From Galbitalea sp036495225 (lineage in GTDB: Bacteria; Actinomycetota; Actinomycetes; Actinomycetales; Microbacteriaceae): a stretch of 31,767 bases of DNA. Position numbers and translations under genes: made by a program. Location: NCBI GenBank assembly GCA_036495225.1, contig DASXNG010000011.1, forward strand, positions 1 through 31,767, read 5' to 3'. Positions 7,673 through 14,064 of this stretch are shown piece after piece. A model generated the notes under the pieces. That model saw only the letters and a list, made by a program, of their open reading frames with translations, was not told where the DNA came from and did not search any database. Numbering within the stretch: the stretch's first letter is position 1; each line of letters starts with the position of its first letter.

Positions 7673-9615
7673 AACCCGTTGAACTTGATCACGAGCTTGG
7701 TCGTCTTGGCGACCTTGTTCGGGTAGCCCGGATTCACGCTCTCCACCGTTACCGCGTTGGGCGCGAGATCGGCGAGGCCGCTGTACGCGAGGTTCTTGAA
7801 GCCCGCCTTGATGAGCGCGGCCTTGGCTTGCAACCAGGTCTCGCCGATGACGTTGGGCACCTCGACGAGCTGTGGGCCGCGGGAGATGATGAGCTCAACA
7901 TCCTTATCGCCCTTGCGGAAGACGCGCGGGTTGCCCTTGGCGTCTGGCTCGGGGTCCACCCCGATGACTTCGCCCTTCTGAACGGTGTCGCTGTACGTCT
8001 GTGCGCCTGGCGTTGCAGTGAGCCCGGCGTTGGAGAGCAAGGTTTCCGCGGCCTGGACCGACATTCCTGCCACAGCGGGAAGCGCACCGGCGGAGACGAC
8101 GAGCGTGATCTTCTGCTGGTCACCGTAGGTCTGGTGACCGACGAGACTCTTGCCGTTGGCGTCGAGGTAGTCAAGCACTTCGCCGCTCTTGGCCTTGGCG
8201 TCGAATTGCTCAATCGACTGGCCGGCAACGCTGAAGTGCGACAGCCGCGACCTGGCGAGGTCCTCGGCGCTGCCACGCACATCTGGCAGCGGATACGGCC
8301 GCGGGCCATCCGACCTGACCAGCGTGACGGTACCACTCTTCGCGACCGGGGTTCCGATCGCGGGCACCGTGCCCATGACAGCACCGACGGGTACCGTCGG
8401 ATCATAGGCATGCTGCGTCGCCTTCGCGACGTTGAGACCATCCGCCTTCAGCGCGGCAGTCGCGTTGTTCACGGAATCGGCGCGCACGTCAGAAATCGTG
8501 ACGAGCGCACCCGGGCCGGCTCCAAAATACCAGGCAGTGCCGCTCACCACGGCCGCTACCACCAGGACGAGAGCGAACAGCCACCACCCGCGCGCGCGTC
8601 GCTTCCGCGACTTCGCCGCGAGTTCGTCGACGGCCGGCGACACGGTTGGTGCTAGCCGACGGGCGGCAGGCGCCAGAACCTGAGTCTCGGAGGTGGAGCC
8701 TCGCGACGGGGCGACGGCGGTCGGCATCACCATGGTTCGCTGGGTCGCCGTGACGGCCTGGGTGGATGCTGCATCCAGCTCACGTCGAACTGCGATGACC
8801 TCATCGAGCATCACTCGCGCGTCGCGCGGCCGCTCGTCCGGCTCGCGAGCGGTAGCCCACAGCACTAGTTCATCGATCTCGTGCGGCACCCTGGGATTCA
8901 GCGTGCTGGGGGTCGGCACGGAGTCGTTGGCGTGCTGGTAGGCGATCTGCATGGGCTGTTCGCCTTTGAACGGCTGCTCTCCCGTGACCATTTCGTAGGT
9001 CATGATGCCGACTGCGTAGATGTCACTTCGCGCGTCGGCCACTCCGCGTGTCACGAGCTCCGGGGAAAGGTACGCGATCGTGCCGAGCAGCGCCGCACCG
9101 GTCGCAGTGTTTGCACTCGCTGCGCGCGCCAATCCGAAGTCGCCGATCTTGATGCGGCCGTCATCCGCGAGCAGCACATTCTCCGGCTTCAGATCACGAT
9201 GAACGATGCCTGCCTTGTGCGCGGCGGAGAGGCCGGCGAGCACGGCCTCGAGGATGTCGAGAGTCTGCTCGGTGGTGAGTTTACCGTGCTCCTGAAGCAG
9301 GTCACGCAGTGTAATGCCGGGCAGGTACTCCATGACGAGATACGCCATGTCGCTGTCCTGGCCCTGGTCAAAAACGTTGACGACGTTCGGGTGCGCCAAC
9401 CGCGCGGCGCTCCTAGCCTCCTGGATGAAGCGTTCCCTGAACTTCGTGTCGTCGGAGAGGTGGCCGTGCATGACCTTGATGGCCACGCGGCGTTCGAGAC
9501 GAAGGTCGGTCGCGAGATAGACGGTGGCCATGCCGCCGCGCGCAATGCGGGAGCGAACCTGGTACCGGCCGTCGACGAGACGACCGATCATCGCGTCCGT
9601 TGCCCCTACATTCAC
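7669..9615 (-). CDS. Transmembrane Ser/Thr protein kinase with four PASTA repeats (PknB/PknL type)
   Basis: The kinase domain covers about residues 18-280: glycine loop ARGGMATVY, ATP-anchoring VAIK (K47), catalytic HRDLKPEN (D141, N146), DFG at 159-161, and an activation loop with Thr residues before GTIAYLSPE. A Ser/Thr-rich juxtamembrane segment leads to one membrane helix near 343-364. The outside part has four PASTA repeats (near SDVRAD, PDVRGS, AVAGMS and VPNVIGE). PASTA domains bind peptidoglycan fragments or lipid II, coupling wall status to phosphorylation. The context (aroG, Rv2175c-like gene, polyprenyl synthase) matches pknL of M. tuberculosis. GTG at 9615 gives 648 aa and fits a leaderless transcript; ATG at 9591 is the alternative. 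Confidence 0.92.
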   Translation of the reverse strand: MNVGATDAMIGRLVDGRYQVRSRIARGGMATVYLATDLRLERRVAIKVMHGHLSDDTKFRERFIQEARSAARLAHPNVVNVFDQGQDSDMAYLVMEYLPGITLRDLLQEHGKLTTEQTLDILEAVLAGLSAAHKAGIVHRDLKPENVLLADDGRIKIGDFGLARAASANTATGAALLGTIAYLSPELVTRGVADARSDIYAVGIMTYEMVTGEQPFKGEQPMQIAYQHANDSVPTPSTLNPRVPHEIDELVLWATAREPDERPRDARVMLDEVIAVRRELDAASTQAVTATQRTMVMPTAVAPSRGSTSETQVLAPAARRLAPTVSPAVDELAAKSRKRRARGWWLFALVLVVAAVVSGTAWYFGAGPGALVTISDVRADSVNNATAALKADGLNVAKATQHAYDPTVPVGAVMGTVPAIGTPVAKSGTVTLVRSDGPRPYPLPDVRGSAEDLARSRLSHFSVAGQSIEQFDAKAKSGEVLDYLDANGKSLVGHQTYGDQQKITLVVSAGALPAVAGMSVQAAETLLSNAGLTATPGAQTYSDTVQKGEVIGVDPEPDAKGNPRVFRKGDKDVELIISRGPQLVEVPNVIGETWLQAKAALIKAGFKNLAYSGLADLAPNAVTVESVNPGYPNKVAKTTKLVIKFNGF

Positions 9616-9621
9616 TATTTG

Positions 9622-9627
9622 ATTGTA
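9622..9627 (-). promoter_or_regulatory. -10 element of a probable leaderless kinase transcript
   Basis: On the minus strand TACAAT is separated by 6 nt (CAAATA) from the GTG at 9615, so RNA synthesis would begin at or beside the start codon. No -35 consensus is seen 16-18 nt upstream. A purine-rich AGGGG further downstream precedes the alternative ATG at 9591. Confidence 0.5.
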
Positions 9628-9706
9628 GTTTCGGGCACCGCGGCGACCGGTCGGAACACGGCCGTAAAGCACATTCCCTGTGGTAACGCTCGGTTAGTTG
9701 CGCAAA

Positions 9707-11002
9707 TCAGCCGAGCTGAGCGAACCACGCCCGGGCGGAAGTTTCCCACTTCGCGTACGCGGTTGGCGTCGCGGAAATCTGCACGGCTTGAGCCGCCTGG
9801 GTCACGGACATGGACTGCCAGCCGGGGATGTCGAGGAGACCCCGCGTGACGCCCTTGTTCGGGTTGCTCGGGCCGCCGTAGAAGAGTTCGGCCGCGTAGG
9901 TCGTGTTGAGCAGTTGGGCCTTTGTGCCCCAGCCCGTGCTCGGGCGCTGTTGGAACAGGCCGACGGAATCACGGTCACCCGAGGAGAGGTCGATGAGGCC
10001 GGACTCCTGTGCTGCAGCCGCGAGGGCGACGATGATGCCGTAGCTCGGCACGCCGAGGTTCTTGCCAACGGAAATGATGGTCTGCGCGTTCGTCTTCATG
10101 GTCGGGCTCAGCGGCACAACCACAGATCCAACCTGGGAGGTCTGCGTTCCGGAGCCGGAAGAGCCCGACGATCCCGAAGAACCAGTCGAACTGGACGTCG
10201 TCGTTGACGGGATGATCAGCGTGCGCCCGGCATAGATGATGCTCGTCGCCTTGAGGTTGTTGGCCGCAAGCACGGCCGACACCGTGACTCCGAACTTCTT
10301 CGCGATCGCGGTGATAGTGTCGCCCGCCTTGATCGTGTACTTACTGCCCGACCCAGTGGCCGTCGTTGGCGCGGTCGGAGTCGACGGTTTCGGGGGAGTC
10401 GAGGTCGTGCTGACGGCTGGCTTGGAACTCGTGGTCTTGGTGAGTTTGAGCACCTGTCCGGGGAAGATCAGGGACTTCCAGCTGAGACCGTTGAGCGCAA
10501 GCACCGAGGCCGTCGAGAGCCCATACCGACCGGCAATTCCGCTGACCGTGTCACCGGAGCGAACCTTGTAGGTGGAAGGCACTGTTACGGATGCGACGGT
10601 GAGCGTGCCACCCGTCGTTGTGACGGTGTCTTGTGGCTGCGCCGCGATGGTCGCGGAAGTGGTCTTTGCGACCATGTCAAACGAGCCGAGGTCCGACGTG
10701 TCAAAGCGGGGCTTCTGGTTGCGGTTCGCCTCGCTGTTGTCGGCGTGAGCGCCGCCCAGGTTCAGCGCGCTCATCGCAAGCGTGCCAACCAACACGATGG
10801 GCATGGTTGCGAGGACGTTCCTCGTCACCCTCGAGCTGTCGCGGGGTGCCAGATGGCGACCGGCCGCCGCGGGCGATGAGGATATTCGAGGTGGACCCTC
10901 GCGGAGTCGAGTTGGTACCAGCCCAGCGAATGGCGATGATGCCAAATCGCCGCTACCGAGGTCGCGGCGTCCAAAGTCGCCTCGGTCCAGATCCTCCGAC
11001 AT
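9707..11002 (-). CDS. Secreted LysM protein with C-terminal lysozyme-like domain
   Basis: This is an exported cell-wall protein, probably a peptidoglycan hydrolase. After about 60 basic/polar residues, a hydrophobic stretch (NVLATMPIVLVGTLAMSAL) ends at GGAHA, a plausible signal-peptidase site near residue 87. Two LysM modules follow (about 143-188 and 220-266), joined by Thr/Pro/Ser linkers and then a Ser/Gly linker. The C-terminal domain (about 290-431) contains AQESGL and SVGLFQQRP, resembling the Glu-containing active-site region of lytic transglycosylases; Glu333 is the candidate catalytic residue. The gene precedes the PASTA kinase on the same strand with a 91-nt gap. ATG at 11002 has a weak GGCGGGA site; the long N-terminus may be over-extended. 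The enzymatic activity is inferred. Confidence 0.82.
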   Translation of the reverse strand: MSEDLDRGDFGRRDLGSGDLASSPFAGLVPTRLREGPPRISSSPAAAGRHLAPRDSSRVTRNVLATMPIVLVGTLAMSALNLGGAHADNSEANRNQKPRFDTSDLGSFDMVAKTTSATIAAQPQDTVTTTGGTLTVASVTVPSTYKVRSGDTVSGIAGRYGLSTASVLALNGLSWKSLIFPGQVLKLTKTTSSKPAVSTTSTPPKPSTPTAPTTATGSGSKYTIKAGDTITAIAKKFGVTVSAVLAANNLKATSIIYAGRTLIIPSTTTSSSTGSSGSSGSSGSGTQTSQVGSVVVPLSPTMKTNAQTIISVGKNLGVPSYGIIVALAAAAQESGLIDLSSGDRDSVGLFQQRPSTGWGTKAQLLNTTYAAELFYGGPSNPNKGVTRGLLDIPGWQSMSVTQAAQAVQISATPTAYAKWETSARAWFAQLG

Positions 11003-11036
11003 GAGATTCCCGCCATAATTCTCGACCCGTCAGCTG

Positions 11037-11076
11037 CTGGGTCCTCGCGCGTGGTCAGCACCCCCGTGCTGCCCAG
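11037..11076. repeat. Nested stem-loop in the lysM/Rv2175c divergent region
   Basis: CAGCAC (11056-11061) pairs with GTGCTG (11066-11071) around a CCCC loop. An outer CTGGG (11037-11041) pairs with CCCAG (11072-11076). In the minus-strand sense this would lie in the upstream region or 5' leader of the LysM gene. Confidence 0.4.
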
Positions 11077-11081
11077 ACACC

Positions 11082-11142
11082 CAAGGTGACACAGAAATGT
11101 ATTGGTGTCAATCATTGTGACTCGTGTGACTGGAGTGAACTG
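11082..11142 (-). promoter_or_regulatory. GTCACA tandem repeats, candidate MtrA-binding region
   Basis: Read on the minus strand, GTCACAcga and GTCACAatg are adjacent 9-mers (core GTCACA complements 11125-11130 and 11116-11121). A degenerate third unit, TTCACTcca, lies upstream, and a further GTCACC complements 11085-11090. M. tuberculosis MtrA is known to recognise direct repeats of a GTCACAgcg-like 9-mer. The repeats sit about 80-140 bp upstream of the LysM start, a suitable place for an activator. Binding is inferred, not shown. Confidence 0.45.
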
Positions 11143-11217
11143 ACGCGAAACAGGCAGGTCAATCCCGGCGAGAACCCGTCCTCCGTGGAAGGATTCACTG
11201 CGTGGAAAGATTTAGGC

Positions 11218-11559
11218 GTGGCTGAACTACCAGACGTGCAGTGGCTCACGATCCCCGACCTCACCGAGCAACTCGGGCTCAAGGTCAGTCAGGTACGCCG
11301 CCTGATCGAGGATCGGGCGCTCCTGGCCCAGCGTGTCGACGGTGTGTGGAGGGTTCCCGCCGACTTCATCGTCGACGGTGAGCCCATGACGGAGCTCCGA
11401 GGCACACTCGTCGTGCTCGGCGACAGCGGGTTCAGCGACGAAGAGGCCATGCACTGGCTGCTTACGACCGATGACAGTCTGGGTGTGAGCCCGATCGATG
11501 CGCTGAAGGCCGGACGCAAGGCCGAGGTGCGCCGAGTAGCCCAGGCCCTCGGCTTCTAG
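11218..11559 (+). CDS. Rv2175c-like winged-helix DNA-binding protein
   Basis: A small (113 aa) basic-to-neutral cytoplasmic protein. A helix-turn-helix spans about residues 9-48 (WLTIPDLTEQLGL, then VRRLIEDRALLAQRVDGVWRVP). The C-terminal half (LRGTLVVLGDSGFSDEEAMHWLLTTDDSLGVSPIDAL) is the characteristic Rv2175c C-terminal domain. In M. tuberculosis Rv2175c binds DNA and is a substrate of the neighbouring kinase PknL, and a kinase is nearby here too. The frame is open back to 11086, but GTG at 11218 is preferred: it follows TGGAAAGA (11203-11210) and yields the family N-terminus. The gene converges on the polyprenyl synthase with 23 nt between stops. Its DNA targets are unknown. Confidence 0.85.
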   Translation: MAELPDVQWLTIPDLTEQLGLKVSQVRRLIEDRALLAQRVDGVWRVPADFIVDGEPMTELRGTLVVLGDSGFSDEEAMHWLLTTDDSLGVSPIDALKAGRKAEVRRVAQALGF

Positions 11560-11582
11560 CCGAATCTGTGCGGCTGCGCCGG

Positions 11583-12698
11583 TTAGGCCGCGCGGTTGAT
11601 CACAGTGTCGGTCAACTCGCCCAATTGGAGCAGAGCGAGCGGACTCAGCGGGGCGTGAGCGAGTGCGGCTCGCGCTAGCTCGACGTTGTTTGCAATCATC
11701 CGCTCGACTTTTTCTACGGCTCCCGATTGCTCGATCGTGCTCTGAAGCATCCGAATCTGTCCGGCGTCGAGGTCGGGATCGCCGAGGAGTTCGTCCAGCA
11801 GCCGCACCGCGTTTCCCGGCAGGCCCGCGCGAGCGAGCGCTATTAGTACAGTGCGCTTGCCCTCTCGAAGATCGTCGCCCGCGGGTTTTCCCGTCACCTC
11901 CGGGTCACCGAACACGCCGAGCATGTCGTCTCTCAGTTGGTAGGCGACGCCTAGTGGAAGTCCGAACTCGCGGAGCGAGGCCACCTGAGCGAGACTTCCA
12001 CCGCCGAGCGCGGCGCCGATTGCCAGTGGGGCTTCGACGCTGTACTTCGCGGACTTGTAGACGATCACTCTGTGGGCGCGCGTGAGTTGCTCCGCCTCGG
12101 GGGTAGCCAGCCAGGAGCTCTCCTCGAGGATGTCGAGGTACTGGCCCGCCGTCACCTCCGTGCGCATTCGATTGAACTCCCCGCGTGCGGCGCTTGCCGA
12201 ACTGCGGTGCTCGAGCCCCCGCAGACCCTCGTCGACGAGTTCATCGCTCCAACCGAGCAGCAGGTCCCCGAGCAGCAGTGCGCCCGAGATCCCGAACTCT
12301 GCGCCCGCTCCCGCCCACCCGCGATCGCTGTGCATGGCCTCGAAGCGTTTGTGCGCGGCGACGCCCCCGCGCCTGGTGTCTGAGCGATCCATGATGTCGT
12401 CGTGCACGAGTGCTGCGGCGTGAAAGAGCTCGAGTCCCGCGGCGACGCTCACAACGCTGTCGAAATCACGCGGCGTCTCATCCAGCTGGATCGGATCGAA
12501 ACCATCGCGTCCAGCGCCGACAGCATCCCAGCCCCAGTAACAGAACAGGGCGCGGAAACGCTTGCCGGACGCCAGGAGCGAAGCGGAGTAATCGAGGAAG
12601 ACGTCGAGCTCGGGAGCGATGCCGAGGATCTCGGGTGACCGGTGTGCGAGGAAGTCGTCGATCCGAAGTTGAATCAGGTCAACTAACCGCTTACTCAC
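11583..12698 (-). CDS. Polyprenyl diphosphate synthase (IdsA-like trans-prenyltransferase)
   Basis: This enzyme makes linear isoprenyl diphosphates by head-to-tail condensation of isopentenyl diphosphate with an allylic primer. The first aspartate-rich motif is HDDIMDRSDTRRG (DDIMD near residues 100-104), and the second region is LRDDMLGVFGD near 254-263, followed by GKPAGDDLREGK. The length of 371 aa fits actinobacterial geranylgeranyl-type synthases. Of two GTG codons, the one at 12698 is chosen because AGGAG lies 7 nt upstream; the one at 12704 would leave only 1 nt. The neighbourhood resembles idsA2 (Rv2173). Product chain length (C15 to C20 or longer, possibly for menaquinone, carotenoid or undecaprenyl supply) cannot be fixed by eye. 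Confidence 0.92.
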   Translation of the reverse strand: MSKRLVDLIQLRIDDFLAHRSPEILGIAPELDVFLDYSASLLASGKRFRALFCYWGWDAVGAGRDGFDPIQLDETPRDFDSVVSVAAGLELFHAAALVHDDIMDRSDTRRGGVAAHKRFEAMHSDRGWAGAGAEFGISGALLLGDLLLGWSDELVDEGLRGLEHRSSASAARGEFNRMRTEVTAGQYLDILEESSWLATPEAEQLTRAHRVIVYKSAKYSVEAPLAIGAALGGGSLAQVASLREFGLPLGVAYQLRDDMLGVFGDPEVTGKPAGDDLREGKRTVLIALARAGLPGNAVRLLDELLGDPDLDAGQIRMLQSTIEQSGAVEKVERMIANNVELARAALAHAPLSPLALLQLGELTDTVINRAA

Positions 12699-12732
12699 AG
12701 GCACGCTCCTATGCTAGCTAGGCAGCCGAGGG

Positions 12733-12760
12733 ATACTATTGGCAATAGTTATTGGCTCAA
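12733..12760 (-). promoter_or_regulatory. Promoter of the polyprenyl synthase gene
   Basis: On the minus strand TTGAGC (complement of 12755-12760) is separated by 16 nt from TAGTAT (complement of 12733-12738), close to a vegetative sigma consensus. Initiation would give a leader of about 28 nt containing the AGGAG ribosome binding site. Confidence 0.5.
12735..12749. repeat. 15-bp palindrome in the idsA/DUF3040 divergent promoter region
   Basis: ACTATTG-G-CAATAGT is a perfect inverted repeat with 7-bp arms. It overlaps the -10 and spacer of the minus-strand polyprenyl synthase promoter and precedes the DUF3040 gene, so it is placed where a dimeric regulator could act on one or both genes. Confidence 0.5.
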
Positions 12761-12782
12761 TCCCGGATGTGAGGGGAGCAGG

Positions 12783-13184
12783 ATGCCACTTTCTGAGCAG
12801 GAGCAACGACTCCTCGAAGAAATGGAGCGCAGTCTCTATCACAACGACGCCGATTTCGTGGCGTCGGTTTCTTCGCGACGCGGCAAGCCCGCGTATTCGA
12901 CCGTTCTCACCGGCGTGCTCATCGCAATCGTCGGCATCGTCGCCCTGATCGCCGGCGTCGTCATCCGTCAGCCCATCGTCGGGGTGATTGGGTTCGTTGC
13001 CATGTTCGCCGGAGTCCTCATCTCGTTGACCCCGCCACGCGGTGGTCGCACGGCTACGAGCCAGCAGCGCCACGGCTCAGCGCCGACCACCGATAAGGCT
13101 GCGCCTGCCGAGTCCCGCGGTCCGTCGTTCCTGCAAAATCTGAACGAGCGCTGGGAAAAGCACCAGGAGGAACGCGACGAGTAG
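12783..13184 (+). CDS. DUF3040 domain membrane protein
   Basis: A 133-residue protein of unknown function. The N-terminal LSEQEQRLLEEMERSLYHNDADF is the signature of the actinobacterial DUF3040 family. Two membrane helices follow (about 40-61 and 64-82) with a very short turn, so both ends should face the cytoplasm. The tail is Ser/Ala-rich and then charged (NERWEKHQEERDE). ATG at 12783 is preferred over the 24-codon longer frame because GAGGGGAG (about 12771-12778) lies just upstream and the family begins with this sequence. DUF3040 genes commonly lie just before mraZ in actinobacteria, hinting at a link with the division cluster, but no role is known. A strong terminator ends the unit. Confidence 0.88.
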   Translation: MPLSEQEQRLLEEMERSLYHNDADFVASVSSRRGKPAYSTVLTGVLIAIVGIVALIAGVVIRQPIVGVIGFVAMFAGVLISLTPPRGGRTATSQQRHGSAPTTDKAAPAESRGPSFLQNLNERWEKHQEERDE

Positions 13185-13296
13185 TCGCGCCCTCCACTAA
13201 CCGCCACTCGAGACCACCGCTTCGTCGTCGGACGGGGCGTTACGTTCTGACGCTTTCGTGACTATTCGGTGATCTCGCGTCCCTTCGCGAGGACTG

Positions 13297-13319
13297 ACCC
13301 GCCGTGAGGCGGGTTTTTT
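13297..13319 (+). terminator. Intrinsic terminator after the DUF3040 gene
   Basis: ACCCGCC (13297-13303), loop GTGA, GGCGGGT (13308-13314), then an uninterrupted T run to 13319. This is a textbook rho-independent terminator and separates the DUF3040 gene from the division cluster. Confidence 0.9.
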
Positions 13320-13350
13320 CCATTTAACGGGCCGAATTGTGGGCACAGCC

Positions 13351-13366
13351 CTCCACCGTCCTCCAC
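13351..13366 (-). repeat. Inverted pair of GTGGAG elements upstream of mraZ
   Basis: CTCCAC occurs at 13351-13356 and 13361-13366, a 10-nt period, within the units CTCCACCGTC and CTCCACCGGG. On the minus strand these are GTGGAG repeats with the same core and period as the MraZ-type boxes 70 nt downstream, in the opposite orientation. Confidence 0.55.
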
Positions 13367-13436
13367 CGGGCCGTTCCGCGCAAAAACAGGCATCTGGGAG
13401 GGAAGGCATCGAAAAACGCTCAATATTGCTAGTTTT

Positions 13437-13462
13437 GTGGAGTTATGTGGAGTAAAGTGGAG
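13437..13462 (+). promoter_or_regulatory. MraZ-binding repeats (three GTGGAG units)
   Basis: GTGGAG occurs at 13437-13442, 13447-13452 and 13457-13462, exactly 10 nt apart, with AT-rich 4-nt spacers (TTAT, TAAA). MraZ proteins are known to bind three short direct repeats spaced by one helical turn upstream of mraZ and autoregulate the cluster. The position 42 nt before the mraZ start fits this. Confidence 0.8.
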
Positions 13463-13503
13463 GCAACCTGAAATTCTGGCCGGATCGTTGAGGGGAGCGA
13501 GCC

Positions 13504-13935
13504 ATGTTTCTTGGCACCTACGCTCCCAAGCTCGACGAAAAGGGCCGCATCATCCTTCCGGCCAAGTTCTGGGATGAATTGGCCTCCGGCGTCGTCATCA
13601 CCCGCGGCCAGGAGCACTGTCTCTACGTGTTTTCGACCCGCGAGTTCGAAGACCTGCACGAGAAGATCCGGCAGGCACCGGTCACCAGTAAGCAGGGTCG
13701 TGACTTTCTGCGTCTCTTCCTCTCCGGCGCAAACCAGGAGCAGCCAGACAAGCAGCGTCGCGTCACCATTCCAGCCGGGCTTCGCGAATACGCGGGGCTC
13801 GACCGCGACCTCACGGTGATCGGTGCGGGATCTCGCGCCGAAATCTGGGACACCGAGGCGTGGAACCAGTACTACGCCGACACGGAAGCAGGATTCGCCA
13901 ACACCACGGAGGAGGTGATTCCCGGGCTCTTCTAG
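13504..13935 (+). CDS. mraZ: Transcriptional regulator MraZ
   Basis: First gene of the dcw cluster, a DNA-binding regulator with two SpoVT-AbrB-like halves that assembles into a ring. Each half shows the family DxxxR motif: DEKGR at residues 11-15 followed by IILPAKF, and DKQRR at 82-86 followed by VTIPAGLREY. The length of 143 aa is normal. The ATG is supported by AGGGGAG at 13491-13497 with 6-nt spacing. It probably represses its own promoter through the GTGGAG repeats just upstream. The next gene, rsmH, is unusually far (129 nt) for this tightly packed cluster. Confidence 0.96.
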   Translation: MFLGTYAPKLDEKGRIILPAKFWDELASGVVITRGQEHCLYVFSTREFEDLHEKIRQAPVTSKQGRDFLRLFLSGANQEQPDKQRRVTIPAGLREYAGLDRDLTVIGAGSRAEIWDTEAWNQYYADTEAGFANTTEEVIPGLF

Positions 13936-13944
13936 CGCCCAGAC

Positions 13945-13992
13945 GCTGACCCTCAGCTGTTTCGAACCCAGGCACTCTTCCCCGATGCCTGG
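13945..13992 (+). other. Two hairpins in the mraZ-rsmH gap
   Basis: GCTGA-CCC-TCAGC (13945-13957) and CCAGGCA (13968-13974) pairing with TGCCTGG (13986-13992) across an 11-nt loop are perfect stems in the 129-nt gap. No U-tract follows either, so they do not look like a terminator. A leader RNA structure affecting rsmH expression is possible; an mraW RNA motif is known upstream of this gene in mycobacteria. Confidence 0.4.
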
Positions 13993-14064
13993 TCGCGGAA
14001 TGGATGGGGATCAGCGGCTGGGGGCACGATCTCACTCTCTACCAGGGATCACGCCCGCCATCTC

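Larger units (their letters stand above)
13185..13503 (+). other. Non-coding region between DUF3040 gene and mraZ
   Basis: This 319-base gap has no credible gene. It holds an imperfectly isolated hairpin (CTCGCG at 13274-13279 with CGCGAG at 13286-13291), the DUF3040 terminator, a pair of inverted GTGGAG elements, three forward GTGGAG repeats, and the mraZ ribosome binding site AGGGGAG (13491-13497). I could not assign a convincing -35/-10 pair for mraZ. Confidence 0.6.

Noticed and set aside
11003..11217. Possible c-di-AMP (ydaO-type) riboswitch upstream of the LysM gene
   Set aside because: Wall hydrolase genes in actinobacteria often have one, and the plus strand has an ACCCGTCAGCT stretch resembling its 3' end. 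However, that stretch is on the wrong strand for the LysM gene, and the minus-strand leader lacks the conserved pattern.
13192..13197. A further single CTCCAC near the DUF3040 stop
   Set aside because: It stands alone without a 10-nt partner and lies before the terminator, so chance is the simplest explanation.
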